From Pseudodesulfovibrio nedwellii (GTDB lineage: Bacteria; Desulfobacterota; Desulfovibrionia; Desulfovibrionales; Desulfovibrionaceae), in NCBI RefSeq assembly GCF_027923765.1, contig NZ_AP026709.1:2351501-2415500 (forward strand): a DNA stretch of 64,000 nucleotides. Reading direction: 5' to 3'. The notes under the pieces were generated by a model that saw only the letters and a program-made list of their open reading frames with translations, did not search any database and was not told the DNA's origin. Within the stretch, counting starts at the first letter, position 1. The number at the start of each line of letters is the position of its first letter. Below are positions 28,615-37,173 of this stretch, one piece after another. The position numbers were made by a program, and so were the translations under genes.

Positions 28615-28768
28615 ATTCGCCTCCGCTTCTCCATCACACACAGGTTTCTTCTCAAATATTTACCCATGAGTCATACGCCCAACATATCTTCTGGACAAGT
28701 TTTTTCAAATAAATATCATTGCTTCACACATTACAAGGGACTGAAAACATGCGCTGAAAGCAGTTTGC

Positions 28769-28788
28769 AACTGTCTGAAAAGACAGTT
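28769..28788 (+). promoter_or_regulatory. Leader hairpin upstream of tolQ
   Basis: AACTGTCT-GAAA-AGACAGTT, a perfect 8-bp stem closed by a GAAA tetraloop, about 100 nt upstream of tolQ in a 277-nt region between divergent genes. It could be a 5'-UTR structure; no T-run follows. Confidence 0.45.
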
Positions 28789-28891
28789 CTTACCGCCGAA
28801 CTACCCCTTGCTTTCTCTAGTCACGAGGTTTACACACACCCCAAGGTTCATAAAAAGTAAACATCGACCATTAATCTCCATAGGTGCTACC

Positions 28892-29596
28892 ATGAATTTT
28901 TTACCTGAAAGCGACATGCTGACCCTCCTGACAGGGGCCACTCTGGCCGTAAAACTTGTCATGATCTTTCTCGCTCTGATGTCAGTGTGGAGTTGGACCA
29001 TCATATTCTTCAAATTCTTCACCATTGGCTCAGCTCGGAAAAAAGTCATGCAGGGATATGATGCCTTCATGGAATCTCAGGATTTAACCAGCGGCCTCAA
29101 TAAGCTGGGAGACAAGGAACATTCACCTCTGGCCCGCGTCTCTACTTTGGCAGTGCAGGAATTCCGACTGTTAGAAAAAGCGGAAGTAAACAGAGAACGC
29201 AAACGGCTGCTCGTCAAAGACACCCTGCGCCGCGTCCTCAAACAGGGCATCACCAAAGAAATGCGTGTGTTAACGCGTAACCTCCCCTTCCTCGCCACCT
29301 GCGCCAATGCGGCTCCATTCATTGGCCTGTTCGGCACGGTATGGGGCATCATGCACTCTTTTCACTCCATCGGGCTGGCTCAATCCGCAGCTCTAGCGAC
29401 CGTGGCTCCTGGTATTTCCGAAGCTCTTATCGCCACGGCCATCGGTCTTCTGGTCGCCATTCCGGCCACCATTTTTTATAACTACTTCCTTGGCAAACTC
29501 GGTGAAATCGAAACCGGCATGATCGATTTTGCTGGAGCCTTTCTGAATCGGGCTGAACGCGAAATAACGTGGGCCTCCAAGATGGAAAAAAGATAG
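28892..29596 (+). CDS. tolQ: TolQ/ExbB proton-channel protein
   Basis: A 234-residue inner-membrane protein with three TM segments: about residues 14-38 (TLAVKLVMIFLALMSVWSW), 134-155 (FLATCANAAPFIGLFGTVWG) and 170-195 (PGISEALIATAIGLLVAIPA). It pairs with TolR to convert proton-motive force into movement of a TolA/TonB-type protein. Start at ATG 28892. It is the first gene of a three-gene cluster with 10- and 5-nt gaps. Confidence 0.9.
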   Translation: MNFLPESDMLTLLTGATLAVKLVMIFLALMSVWSWTIIFFKFFTIGSARKKVMQGYDAFMESQDLTSGLNKLGDKEHSPLARVSTLAVQEFRLLEKAEVNRERKRLLVKDTLRRVLKQGITKEMRVLTRNLPFLATCANAAPFIGLFGTVWGIMHSFHSIGLAQSAALATVAPGISEALIATAIGLLVAIPATIFYNYFLGKLGEIETGMIDFAGAFLNRAEREITWASKMEKR

Positions 29597-29606
29597 GAGC
29601 AAGCCC

Positions 29607-30029
29607 ATGGCAATCAAGACTGGCGGCGGCTTCCTTAACGAAATCAATGTCACACCCTTTGTGGATGTGATGCTGGTATTACTGATCATTTTCATGGTCA
29701 CAGCCCCGCTCATGACTCAAGGAGTCGAAGTGGACCTCCCTGTGACCAAAACGGTCAAGAACCTGCCTCAGGACTCCGAACATCTTATCTTATCGGTAAA
29801 AAAAGACGGCACCATCTTTCTCGACGAATATCAAGTGACGCTGGATGAATTACAGGATCACCTGAAACGACTGGTCGCCAAACAGAAAAAGCAACTTTTC
29901 CTTCGCGCCGACAAAGACGTTGCTTATGGCACCGTGGTCATGATCATGGGCGAAATCAAAGGGGCTGGTATTGACCGACTAGGCATTGTGGCAGAAAAAT
30001 CCATTGATCTGAAAAAAGAGAAAAAGTAA
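29607..30029 (+). CDS. tolR: TolR/ExbD family protein
   Basis: A 140-residue protein with one TM helix near the N-terminus (FVDVMLVLLIIFMVTAPLM) carrying the essential Asp (FVDVML), and a periplasmic domain. This is the standard TolR/ExbD layout and completes the proton channel with TolQ. AGGAGC precedes ATG 29607. Confidence 0.9.
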   Translation: MAIKTGGGFLNEINVTPFVDVMLVLLIIFMVTAPLMTQGVEVDLPVTKTVKNLPQDSEHLILSVKKDGTIFLDEYQVTLDELQDHLKRLVAKQKKQLFLRADKDVAYGTVVMIMGEIKGAGIDRLGIVAEKSIDLKKEKK

Positions 30030-30034
30030 ATTTC

Positions 30035-31486
30035 ATGCGACACGCCCTGAGTTGGTTCCTCTCTATCCTCTTTCACGCCATTCTGGTGGTAGCACTGCTG
30101 CAGTCGGTGGATCTTGAACCGTTGCTGCCCGAGGATATCATGCAAGTGGATCTGACTGAGGTGGAAGAACCGCAACCGATCACTCCCATGCCGGAGCCAC
30201 AAAAAATCCCCGCTCCAGACCCCATGGCGGAAATAGCTGCCCCCGAAGAACCACCTATGGCAGCCCCTCTGCCCATGAACAAAACCGTGGTTCTTGCAAA
30301 CGAGCTCCCACCACCGCCAGAACCGGAACTCGCTCCCGAGCCGGAACCAGAACCGGATGTAATCGAAATCAGCCCTAACAAAACGCTACCGCCGGAAGAG
30401 GAGCTGGAAGAAGACGGCAAACCAAGAAAGATTGTCACTCGTAAAGAATTTACTGTTCATCGCGGACATGAAGCGCGTTTTGGTCGCGCCATGATGGGAG
30501 ACTACTTTTCCTACTCAACCAAAGAATTTTCAGGCCAATTCCGCACCAAGGATAACCGGGTCGTTTCCATTATCGATGCCCGAAACACCAAATACGGACG
30601 ATTCCTGATCTACGATTCAAAAAACAAGACTCTACGTCGCCTTAAACAGGCCTTTGGCAAATACGTATATACCATCGGACCATCAGTCTATGCGGACGAA
30701 CCGGTCACAGGGTCGGTCACATTTCTGGCAAAGAACGACCGTATCGAACGGTTCATCCTCATGACAGACGATGACCGCATCGCCCATTACCCTCGCAAGG
30801 TCCATGTCCGGGAAGAGGAAGTCACATTCTCCGGTCCCGCCAAAAACATTGAAGCCGGGATATCCAGACCACCCTATGGCGAAGGCCATGAAGGTGTCGT
30901 CGTCATCCATGGTCCAGATTGTGTCAATCCGGGCTTGGTGCAAGGCTTTACCCGCACCTTGTCCATGCATGACCTTGCCACTCTGCATTTTATTCCACGC
31001 GGTTGCATGAACGAAGAGCCAACTCCCGGCACAACGGAAGAACTCGTTCAGGATACGACTGCCGCACTGGGCTACTTTGCCGGACGCAAAGAAATAGATG
31101 CAAACCATGTTGGTATATGGGGCAATGGTCCGGGAGCACCCGCTGCAATAAAGACCGCAAGTCGAACCAATCCAGCCTTTTTGGTCTGCGTTCTCACGGA
31201 TACTGTCAAGACTGACGACATCCCTGATCGAAAAACTCTCTCCCAACTAAAAACCCCTGTCCTGTGGTTGATCACAGGCCGAGATACCGCCAAATGGACC
31301 CCACTAATTCGCACGCTTGAAGCCTTCCGCGACAAAGACAAACGTCCATTTTCAATCATTGTGGCCCCACTCAAGGCAAGCCAGGACGTACTTGATGCCA
31401 AAGGCGAACAATCCGCTTGGGTGGAACAAGTCGCCGACGATCATGCCTCTCTCGCCGCATCCTGGATCCACAACCTAAAAAAATAG
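30035..31486 (+). CDS. TolA/TonB-like N-terminus fused to a pseudo alpha/beta-hydrolase domain
   Basis: A 483-residue protein in the position where tolA or tonB is expected. It has a single N-terminal TM helix (about residues 3-22, SWFLSILFHAILVVALLQSV), a Pro/Glu-rich periplasmic linker (about 30-125), a beta-rich middle domain (about 134-275), and a C-terminal alpha/beta-hydrolase-like domain (about 280-483). In the latter the nucleophile elbow reads WGNGPGA: the Ser of G-x-S-x-G is Gly. The Asp loop (ITGRDTAKW) and a late His (ADDHASL) remain. There is no TolA or TonB C-terminal domain. I infer an energised periplasmic protein whose hydrolase fold binds rather than cleaves. Confidence 0.75.
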   Translation: MRHALSWFLSILFHAILVVALLQSVDLEPLLPEDIMQVDLTEVEEPQPITPMPEPQKIPAPDPMAEIAAPEEPPMAAPLPMNKTVVLANELPPPPEPELAPEPEPEPDVIEISPNKTLPPEEELEEDGKPRKIVTRKEFTVHRGHEARFGRAMMGDYFSYSTKEFSGQFRTKDNRVVSIIDARNTKYGRFLIYDSKNKTLRRLKQAFGKYVYTIGPSVYADEPVTGSVTFLAKNDRIERFILMTDDDRIAHYPRKVHVREEEVTFSGPAKNIEAGISRPPYGEGHEGVVVIHGPDCVNPGLVQGFTRTLSMHDLATLHFIPRGCMNEEPTPGTTEELVQDTTAALGYFAGRKEIDANHVGIWGNGPGAPAAIKTASRTNPAFLVCVLTDTVKTDDIPDRKTLSQLKTPVLWLITGRDTAKWTPLIRTLEAFRDKDKRPFSIIVAPLKASQDVLDAKGEQSAWVEQVADDHASLAASWIHNLKK

Positions 31487-31616
31487 ATTTTACCCATATC
31501 GGGATACTTCCTGCCTTCCATTTGTCATGCGAATACGCTATGGCTGATAGAATGACGATTTCTTGCGAATCGTCTCTATCAAACCAGATATACAGCAACA
31601 AAAAAATACGCCAGAC

Positions 31617-34076
31617 ATGAATCGGAATCACGCATCCCTTAAGCCAAGCCCCCAACTATTTGAGCACGTTCTCGATGCCTCAGGTGTTGCTATGGCCATA
31701 CGGACCGTTGACCTGAAACCTATCTTTGTGAATAAGGCTTTTGCTGATTTTTTTGGATATTCGGTTGCCAAAATGTTTTCTCTGCCCCAAGAAAAAGCCC
31801 TCCCAGAAGAAACCATGGCCCTGTACGCAACACACATTCGTCCAGCACTGCATACTGGACAAAGTTGGGAAGGCGAATACTTCATTCGCAAAAAGGACAA
31901 TGAGGTTATTCTGGTCTGGGGTCGATTCGATCCTGTGCTCGACGCATCCGGCAATCTGGCCAATGTCATTTCCATCATGCAGGACAACCTGACATGCACC
32001 AAAACCGCCAAAGCCCTCAAAGTCAGTGAAGACAAATTCCGTCTTCTCGCCGAGAATATCACCGACGTCATCTGGACAATGGATGACGCATACAATTTCA
32101 CGTATGCTACCCCATCTGTTGAAGATGTCTGGGGCTACGCTCTCGAAAAACTCAAAGAGTTGTCCCTGCTCAAAATCACGTTGCCCGAGTCACATAAAAT
32201 TCTCAAGAAAGCCGAAAAAGCCCGCTCCAGAGCCGAAGCGCAGGGTGACTTCGATCACATTAACCGACTGGAAATGGAACATTATCACGGCAAGGGCGGA
32301 ACCATCTGGGTCGAAACAGCCGTTAGGCGACTCTTTACCGAGGACGGCAAACCCGGAGGATACCAAGGTGTTTCCCGCGATATAACCCTCCGCAAACAGA
32401 CCGAAGCCGCATTATTCGAACGTGAATCCAGATATCGCACACTGTTTGAGGATTCTCCCATATCACTCTGGGAAGAAGATCTGTCCCGCCTCAAAATATA
32501 TTTCGACGCCCTCAAAGAAAACGGCGTCACCGACTTCAGACAATATTTCTATGACAACCCGGACGCTCTGGCCAAATGTGCCACGCTGGTGACCGTCGTG
32601 GACGTAAACAAAGCCACACTGGACCTGTTATCCGCGAAATCCAAAGAAGACTTGTTCGGCAATCTGGAAAAAGTTCTGACAGAAAGCTCCATGGCCGCTT
32701 TCACCGAAGAGATGATCCTGCTCGCTTCCGGCGGATGCGAATATTGCGGAGAAATCACCAATCGTACACTGGAAGGTGAAACAATCTGGGTCGTGGTCCA
32801 CTTCTTTGTCCCCCCGGAGTACAAAGACTCCCTGGCTCGCGTCATAGTTTCATTACTGGATGTCACACCGAGAAAACGGGCTGAACAGGCTCTCATGGAT
32901 TCTGAAGAACGGTACCGGGTACTCGCGGAAAATTCCCAGGAAGGTGTCATCGTTATTCAGGATCGGGAAATTAAATATATAAATGAAAGCATGACTGAAA
33001 TATTTGGCCTTTCAACGGAAGAACTTGAACAGGTTCATCCTCTTGAAATGGTTCATCCCGAAGACAAGCCTTTCATTCACGAACAATTCAAAAAAATGTA
33101 CGAGGGCAAGGAAAAGGAAGGGTTTGCCACATTCAGAGTCATAACCACACACGACGAAATCAAATGGTTGACCATCTCAGTCAAACCTATCATGTGGGAA
33201 GGCCAGGAAGCACAGTTGGAAATTTTCACTGATATCACGCACCATAAAACACTGGAACGTGAGCTTTTATCCACCCATGCCCAAATGGAAGACCGCATCT
33301 CAAAAAGGACCGCAGAGCTCTCCGAAGCCAATGTCCAGCTCAAGGCTTTGGCCGAAGAACGAGGAAAAGCCCAGCAACGCATCCTTGCCCTGACCCAAGA
33401 ATTAATCCGTATACAGGAAGACGAACGGCAACGAATTGCCCGGGATCTTCACGACAACGTCGCCCAAAATATTTCCTCCATCATGCTGAAGATGGAAACG
33501 TTGTTTGACGACCACTCATGTGTCGACGAAAGACTCCGTAAACGGAGCGAATCCGTAACTGACATTCTCAAGGAAGTCGTCGCTTCGGTACGAGACATTG
33601 CATATGGACTTCGACCTCCCGCACTGGACCAGTTGGGTCTGGTAAAATCCTTGCAGCACCTCTGCCTCGAAGCAGGCAACAAGCATGGTTTTGCAGTGGA
33701 TTTCGTAGCCACGGGTGTCGAAGATATCAGCCTGGATTTTGACAGCGAAATTAACATCTATCGGATGATTCAAGAAGCCGTCAGAAATATTGTACGCCAC
33801 GCCCACGCGAACAAGGCGACAATCCGTCTGGTGAAGAGTCATCCCGACATCTTCATTCGCATTGAAGATAATGGGCAGGGATTCAACGTTCTGGAACGCC
33901 AGGCAAAAACCCTGACTGAAAAGCGCATGGGATTGCGCAGCATGGAGGAACGAGCACGCCTAGTCGGCGGCTCCATGGAGATCCAATCACTGGTCGGAAC
34001 CGGAACCCGCATAATTTTCCGACTGCCTACACATCATTCCAGGAGACATACAGACTATGAATATCATGATCGTTGA
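31617..34076 (+). CDS. Multi-PAS sensor histidine kinase, NarX/DegS type
   Basis: An 819-residue soluble kinase with four PAS domains (about residues 10-125, 140-265, 280-425 and 430-555). A coiled coil leads to a HisKA_3 dimerisation domain with the phospho-His in ARDLHDNVAQN (about 611) and a C-terminal HATPase (ends GTGTRIIFRLP). There is no membrane segment, so the signal is cytoplasmic. The third PAS has a longer insert. It overlaps the NarL-type regulator by 20 nt, marking a cognate two-component pair. Confidence 0.9.
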   Translation: MNRNHASLKPSPQLFEHVLDASGVAMAIRTVDLKPIFVNKAFADFFGYSVAKMFSLPQEKALPEETMALYATHIRPALHTGQSWEGEYFIRKKDNEVILVWGRFDPVLDASGNLANVISIMQDNLTCTKTAKALKVSEDKFRLLAENITDVIWTMDDAYNFTYATPSVEDVWGYALEKLKELSLLKITLPESHKILKKAEKARSRAEAQGDFDHINRLEMEHYHGKGGTIWVETAVRRLFTEDGKPGGYQGVSRDITLRKQTEAALFERESRYRTLFEDSPISLWEEDLSRLKIYFDALKENGVTDFRQYFYDNPDALAKCATLVTVVDVNKATLDLLSAKSKEDLFGNLEKVLTESSMAAFTEEMILLASGGCEYCGEITNRTLEGETIWVVVHFFVPPEYKDSLARVIVSLLDVTPRKRAEQALMDSEERYRVLAENSQEGVIVIQDREIKYINESMTEIFGLSTEELEQVHPLEMVHPEDKPFIHEQFKKMYEGKEKEGFATFRVITTHDEIKWLTISVKPIMWEGQEAQLEIFTDITHHKTLERELLSTHAQMEDRISKRTAELSEANVQLKALAEERGKAQQRILALTQELIRIQEDERQRIARDLHDNVAQNISSIMLKMETLFDDHSCVDERLRKRSESVTDILKEVVASVRDIAYGLRPPALDQLGLVKSLQHLCLEAGNKHGFAVDFVATGVEDISLDFDSEINIYRMIQEAVRNIVRHAHANKATIRLVKSHPDIFIRIEDNGQGFNVLERQAKTLTEKRMGLRSMEERARLVGGSMEIQSLVGTGTRIIFRLPTHHSRRHTDYEYHDR

Positions 34077-34722
34077 TGACCACCCTCTATTCAGGGAAGG
34101 TCTCAAAGCCATCGTCAACCGGGACAATCGCTACACAGTGTGTGCTGAAGCCGGGAATGGCAAAGAAGGCATTGCCATAGCCAAAGAAAGTCATCCAGAC
34201 ATCATGCTGGTGGATATTTCCATGCCTGAAAAAAATGGCGTTCAGATGATCCGTGAACTCAAGTCTTCATTACCGAAAACACAGTTCATCATCATTTCCA
34301 TGCACTCTGAAGCCGACTACATCGTGGAAGCCTTCCGAGCCGGAGCCACAGGATACATGATCAAGGAATCTGCTTCATCCCAACTCATTAAGGGGCTTGA
34401 TACCGTCGCAGCAGGTGAACTTTTCCTGGACAACGCACTCTCTCAGGAAGTGGTATTCAAACTCCTGCAATCAAAACCAGACACTCCCGACGGCAGCAGT
34501 GACCCTTACTCTACTCTGACCCCCCGAGAGCAGGAGGTCATGCGCATGCTGGCGGAAGGGCTGACAGCCAAAGAAGTGGCAGAAAAGCTCTTCATCAGCC
34601 CCAAAACCGTGGAAAATCACCGCACCAATCTCATGAAAAAACTAGGCCTCAAAAGTACGGTAGAACTTGTCCGTTACGCGGCCCGACTCGGCCTCATCGA
34701 CATAGAGACCTGGGCCATCTGA
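34057..34722 (+). CDS. NarL/FixJ-type response regulator
   Basis: A 221-residue regulator: a receiver domain (residues 1-120; Asp in IMLVDISMPEKNG, Lys in MIKESASS) and a C-terminal LuxR-type HTH (about 155-215; LTPREQEVMRMLAEG and VENHRTNLMKKL). It overlaps the multi-PAS kinase gene and is its partner. It ends in a bidirectional terminator. Confidence 0.95.
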   Translation: MNIMIVDDHPLFREGLKAIVNRDNRYTVCAEAGNGKEGIAIAKESHPDIMLVDISMPEKNGVQMIRELKSSLPKTQFIIISMHSEADYIVEAFRAGATGYMIKESASSQLIKGLDTVAAGELFLDNALSQEVVFKLLQSKPDTPDGSSDPYSTLTPREQEVMRMLAEGLTAKEVAEKLFISPKTVENHRTNLMKKLGLKSTVELVRYAARLGLIDIETWAI

Positions 34723-34737
34723 CACAGTGCCCTACGA

Positions 34738-34772
34738 AAACACCCCCGGCGACAATGTCACCGAGGGTGTTT
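34738..34772. terminator. Bidirectional terminator
   Basis: AAACACCC (34738-34745) pairs with GGGTGTTT (34765-34772), with an inner GAC/GTC helix. It lies between the NarL-type regulator and the convergent Hsp20 operon. Confidence 0.8.
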
Positions 34773-34797
34773 GTGTGGACAATGGTATCAAGAAAAA

Positions 34798-35163
34798 TCA
34801 CCCTTGGGAGATGGAAATCCTCTTGGGCTTGACCTTCTCGACCTTGGGCAGATGCAACTCAAGCACGCCGCCGTCAAGGTTGGCTTTGATCCGTTCTCGA
34901 TCAACAATATCGGTAATGGAAACGGAACGAACGTATTCACAATCGCCGAATTGCATCTCCACATACTGCTCACTGGGATGCCGGACCAAACTCGTCCTAC
35001 CCGTGACTGTCAACTCGCCTTCTTGCAAATCAATAGTCATGTCCTCGCGTCGAACACCGGGCATATCCATATAAATATAAAATCCATCCTCGCATTCCAG
35101 AATATCCGTGGCCGGACGATAGCGAGCCATGCTTTTGTCTTCTTTCTTCATAATATTGCTCAT
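34798..35163 (-). CDS. Hsp20/alpha-crystallin small heat-shock protein
   Basis: A 121-residue sHsp with an alpha-crystallin core: ILECEDGFYIYMDMPGVRRED, GELTVTGRTSL and a C-terminal GGVLELHLPKVEK. It ends in the IxI-like motif ISISQ. Small heat-shock proteins hold unfolded proteins without ATP. ATG 35163 is chosen because GGGAGG is about 8 nt away; the ATG at 35169 is too close. Second gene after the other Hsp20, 14 nt apart. Confidence 0.9.
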   Translation of the reverse strand: MSNIMKKEDKSMARYRPATDILECEDGFYIYMDMPGVRREDMTIDLQEGELTVTGRTSLVRHPSEQYVEMQFGDCEYVRSVSITDIVDRERIKANLDGGVLELHLPKVEKVKPKRISISQG

Positions 35164-35177
35164 AGCCATGCCCTCCC

Positions 35178-35591
35178 TTACTCCACGCTGATGCTGATGT
35201 TTTTTGGTTTTACTTCCTCGGACTTGGGCAAAGACACGGTCAAAACGCCATCCTTCATGGACGCTGTGACAGCATCTCTATCCACTGGAACTGAAATGTT
35301 GACAACTCTGTGGAAAACACCACTTGGGCGTTCCTGTCGAAAATATTTTCCTTGTGGAGCTTTGCGCTCGCCCTTGATAACCAAAGTTTTGTCAGTCAAT
35401 GTCAATTCAACATCGTCGATGGACACGCCAGGGACTTCGGCCCGCACATAAATATTTTCCTGATCATTGCTCAGATTGAGCGGAGGGTAAGCCAAACGCC
35501 GATCATCGCCCATGGGAGATCGCAGAAACTCTTCGAAAACCCGATCAAACCGGGACGGGAAATTATAGAGAGTATTAAAATCAATAACCAT
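35178..35591 (-). CDS. Hsp20/alpha-crystallin small heat-shock protein
   Basis: A 137-residue sHsp: an N-terminal arm (FNTLYNFPSRFDRVFEEFL), an alpha-crystallin domain (IYVRAEVPGVSIDDVELTLT, then KDGVLTVSLPKSEE) and a C-terminal ISISVE. AAGGAGG precedes ATG 35591. The pair forms an operon, perhaps making mixed oligomers. A TTGACG-like -35 box lies upstream on the minus strand about 55 nt from the start; no CIRCE element was seen. Confidence 0.9.
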   Translation of the reverse strand: MVIDFNTLYNFPSRFDRVFEEFLRSPMGDDRRLAYPPLNLSNDQENIYVRAEVPGVSIDDVELTLTDKTLVIKGERKAPQGKYFRQERPSGVFHRVVNISVPVDRDAVTASMKDGVLTVSLPKSEEVKPKNISISVE

Positions 35592-35670
35592 GAAAGGTAC
35601 CTCCTTTTCTTGCGTTCCACAAAAAAGTAGGCACGTTTTTTTTGTCGTCAAGTCCACTTGTGGGGAAAAA

Positions 35671-35702
35671 TTGCTCCGCACCCTTTTCCGGGGGCGGAGC
35701 AA
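35671..35702 (-). terminator. Terminator of the Trm112-like gene
   Basis: TTGCTCCGC/GCGGAGCAA stem. On the minus strand it is followed by five Ts (35666-35670 read as A on plus). Confidence 0.85.
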
Positions 35703-35728
35703 CACATGACAACGATGATCAAAAGTTC

Positions 35729-35917
35729 TTATTTGGAGCTGGTCCAATCCTTTTCAGGGATGGCTTCGTCCACCAACATGATCGGAATCTCATCCTGCAC
35801 GGGATACACGATCTTGCACTTGGCGCAGGCCAATCCGTCTTCACCGGGCTTTAACTCAAGTTCACCCTTGCATTGAGGGCAGGCCAGTATATCCAATAGT
35901 TCCTTATTCAGAGACAT
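35729..35917 (-). CDS. Trm112/YcaR family zinc-ribbon protein
   Basis: A 62-residue protein with two CxxC pairs (LACPQCKGELEL and ACAKCKIVYPV), then DEIPIML. This is the Trm112/YcaR pattern: a small protein that in other organisms activates methyltransferases; the bacterial role is poorly known. AGGAGG precedes ATG 35917. Confidence 0.9.
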   Translation of the reverse strand: MSLNKELLDILACPQCKGELELKPGEDGLACAKCKIVYPVQDEIPIMLVDEAIPEKDWTSSK

Positions 35918-36064
35918 AGGTTCCTCCTTGTACTCGCCTGACTCTACCCGCCGTGCCGCTCACTGGCAACTGCCATTGTGCACTTTACCAGACACCATGG
36001 AAACGCTACTCTACAGCGTTCAGTTACAGACTGTCCCTTAAATTATAACCCATACCCGAAAATC

Positions 36065-36925
36065 ATGAGCATAGATTTACACTCCCATTCCACGGCTTCT
36101 GACGGTACTCTGTCCCCCACCGAATTGATCAAGTTGGCTAAGGAGTCAGGTCTCGACGCCATTGCCATCACTGATCATGACACATTTCAGGGCGTTCCGG
36201 AGGCTTTGGCCGCAGGCGAAAAATACGGCATTGAAGTCATCCCGGGCGCCGAATTAAGTCTTGAATCCCCGGAGGGCACAGGTTGGATTCATGTCGTCGC
36301 TCTGTGGCTGCCTGAAAATGCCATAGAACTCCAGGAAGCCTTTGACTGGGTGCAGGAAGGTCGCAAAACCCGCAATCAGGAAATCGTCGAAAAGCTGCGC
36401 ACTCTAGGTATTAATATCACCTATGAAGGTGTTGCCGCCCGCGCCAAGGGAACTATCGGACGCCCGCATTTTGCTCAAGAACTCATGGCGCTTGGCGTGG
36501 TTTCATCCATCGACGAAGCATTTAAGGTATGGATCGGTGACAACGGACGCGCATACATCCCCAAACGCAAACTCACCCCGGAACAGGCATTTCCTATTCT
36601 CAACAAAATCGGGGCCACCTCCATTCTCGCCCATCCCTTTGCCCTTGGTCTAAATCTCAAGGACACGGAAAAAGTCGTTAAAGATCTCATGGAATTCGGC
36701 CTGGACGGTATTGAAGTCTATTATACCGAACACAGCGACGCAGAAGTAAAAGCATACAAGGAAATGGCCGAACGCCTCGGTCTGCTCCTCAGCGGAGGCT
36801 CGGATTTCCACGGTTCTGTTAAGCCGAAGATTCGACTCGGCAAAGGCAAAGGCGGCCTCCACGTCCCCACCGAACTGCTCGAAAAAATGAAAAAGAATCG
36901 CCGCTCAAAAGGACTTCCCATATAA
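36065..36925 (+). CDS. PHP-domain phosphoesterase (RNase AM / YciV-like)
   Basis: A 286-residue PHP metallo-phosphoesterase. The metal motifs are DLHSHSTASDG at the N-terminus, ITDHDTFQG, IPGAELSLES, ILAHPFALG and GGSDFHGS. YciV homologues act on 3',5'-nucleotide bisphosphates and trim rRNA 5' ends, which is the most likely activity. ATG 36065 is chosen because the motif must be near the N-terminus; the ribosome-binding site is weak. Confidence 0.85.
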   Translation: MSIDLHSHSTASDGTLSPTELIKLAKESGLDAIAITDHDTFQGVPEALAAGEKYGIEVIPGAELSLESPEGTGWIHVVALWLPENAIELQEAFDWVQEGRKTRNQEIVEKLRTLGINITYEGVAARAKGTIGRPHFAQELMALGVVSSIDEAFKVWIGDNGRAYIPKRKLTPEQAFPILNKIGATSILAHPFALGLNLKDTEKVVKDLMEFGLDGIEVYYTEHSDAEVKAYKEMAERLGLLLSGGSDFHGSVKPKIRLGKGKGGLHVPTELLEKMKKNRRSKGLPI

Positions 36926-36954
36926 TCTTGCCAACTGACTTCAAAAACACTTTC

Positions 36955-36991
36955 AATGAGACCAAAACACAGTTCTGGTCTCATTTTTTTT
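36955..36991 (+). terminator. Terminator of the PHP gene
   Basis: AATGAGACCA/TGGTCTCATT perfect stem with about eight Ts. Confidence 0.9.
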
Positions 36992-37054
36992 ATTTCAACA
37001 GATTTCACACCTCGCGAAGCGACACATAAAAATTAGGAAAAGGAAGAAATGGGG

Positions 37055-37128
37055 TCTGGAAAAAGGGGAGGAAAAAGACCTTTCCAAAGGGTTTTCCCTT
37101 CCCTTCCCCCAGCCGCCCGGAGGCCTCA
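37055..37128. repeat. Candidate dispersed intergenic repeat, copy A
   Basis: The sequence around CCTTTCCAAAGGGTTTTC followed by a C-rich stretch and GCCCGGAGG resembles the element at 38634-38680 on the other side of the U32 gene. The shared core is AAAGGGTT followed by CCCCC and CGGAGG. It may be a Desulfovibrio-type intergenic repeat; copy number in the genome is unknown. Confidence 0.4.
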
Positions 37129-37173
37129 AATTCCACCTAGCGCACCTGTGCAGTTTAATGTAGCGTGGCGACC

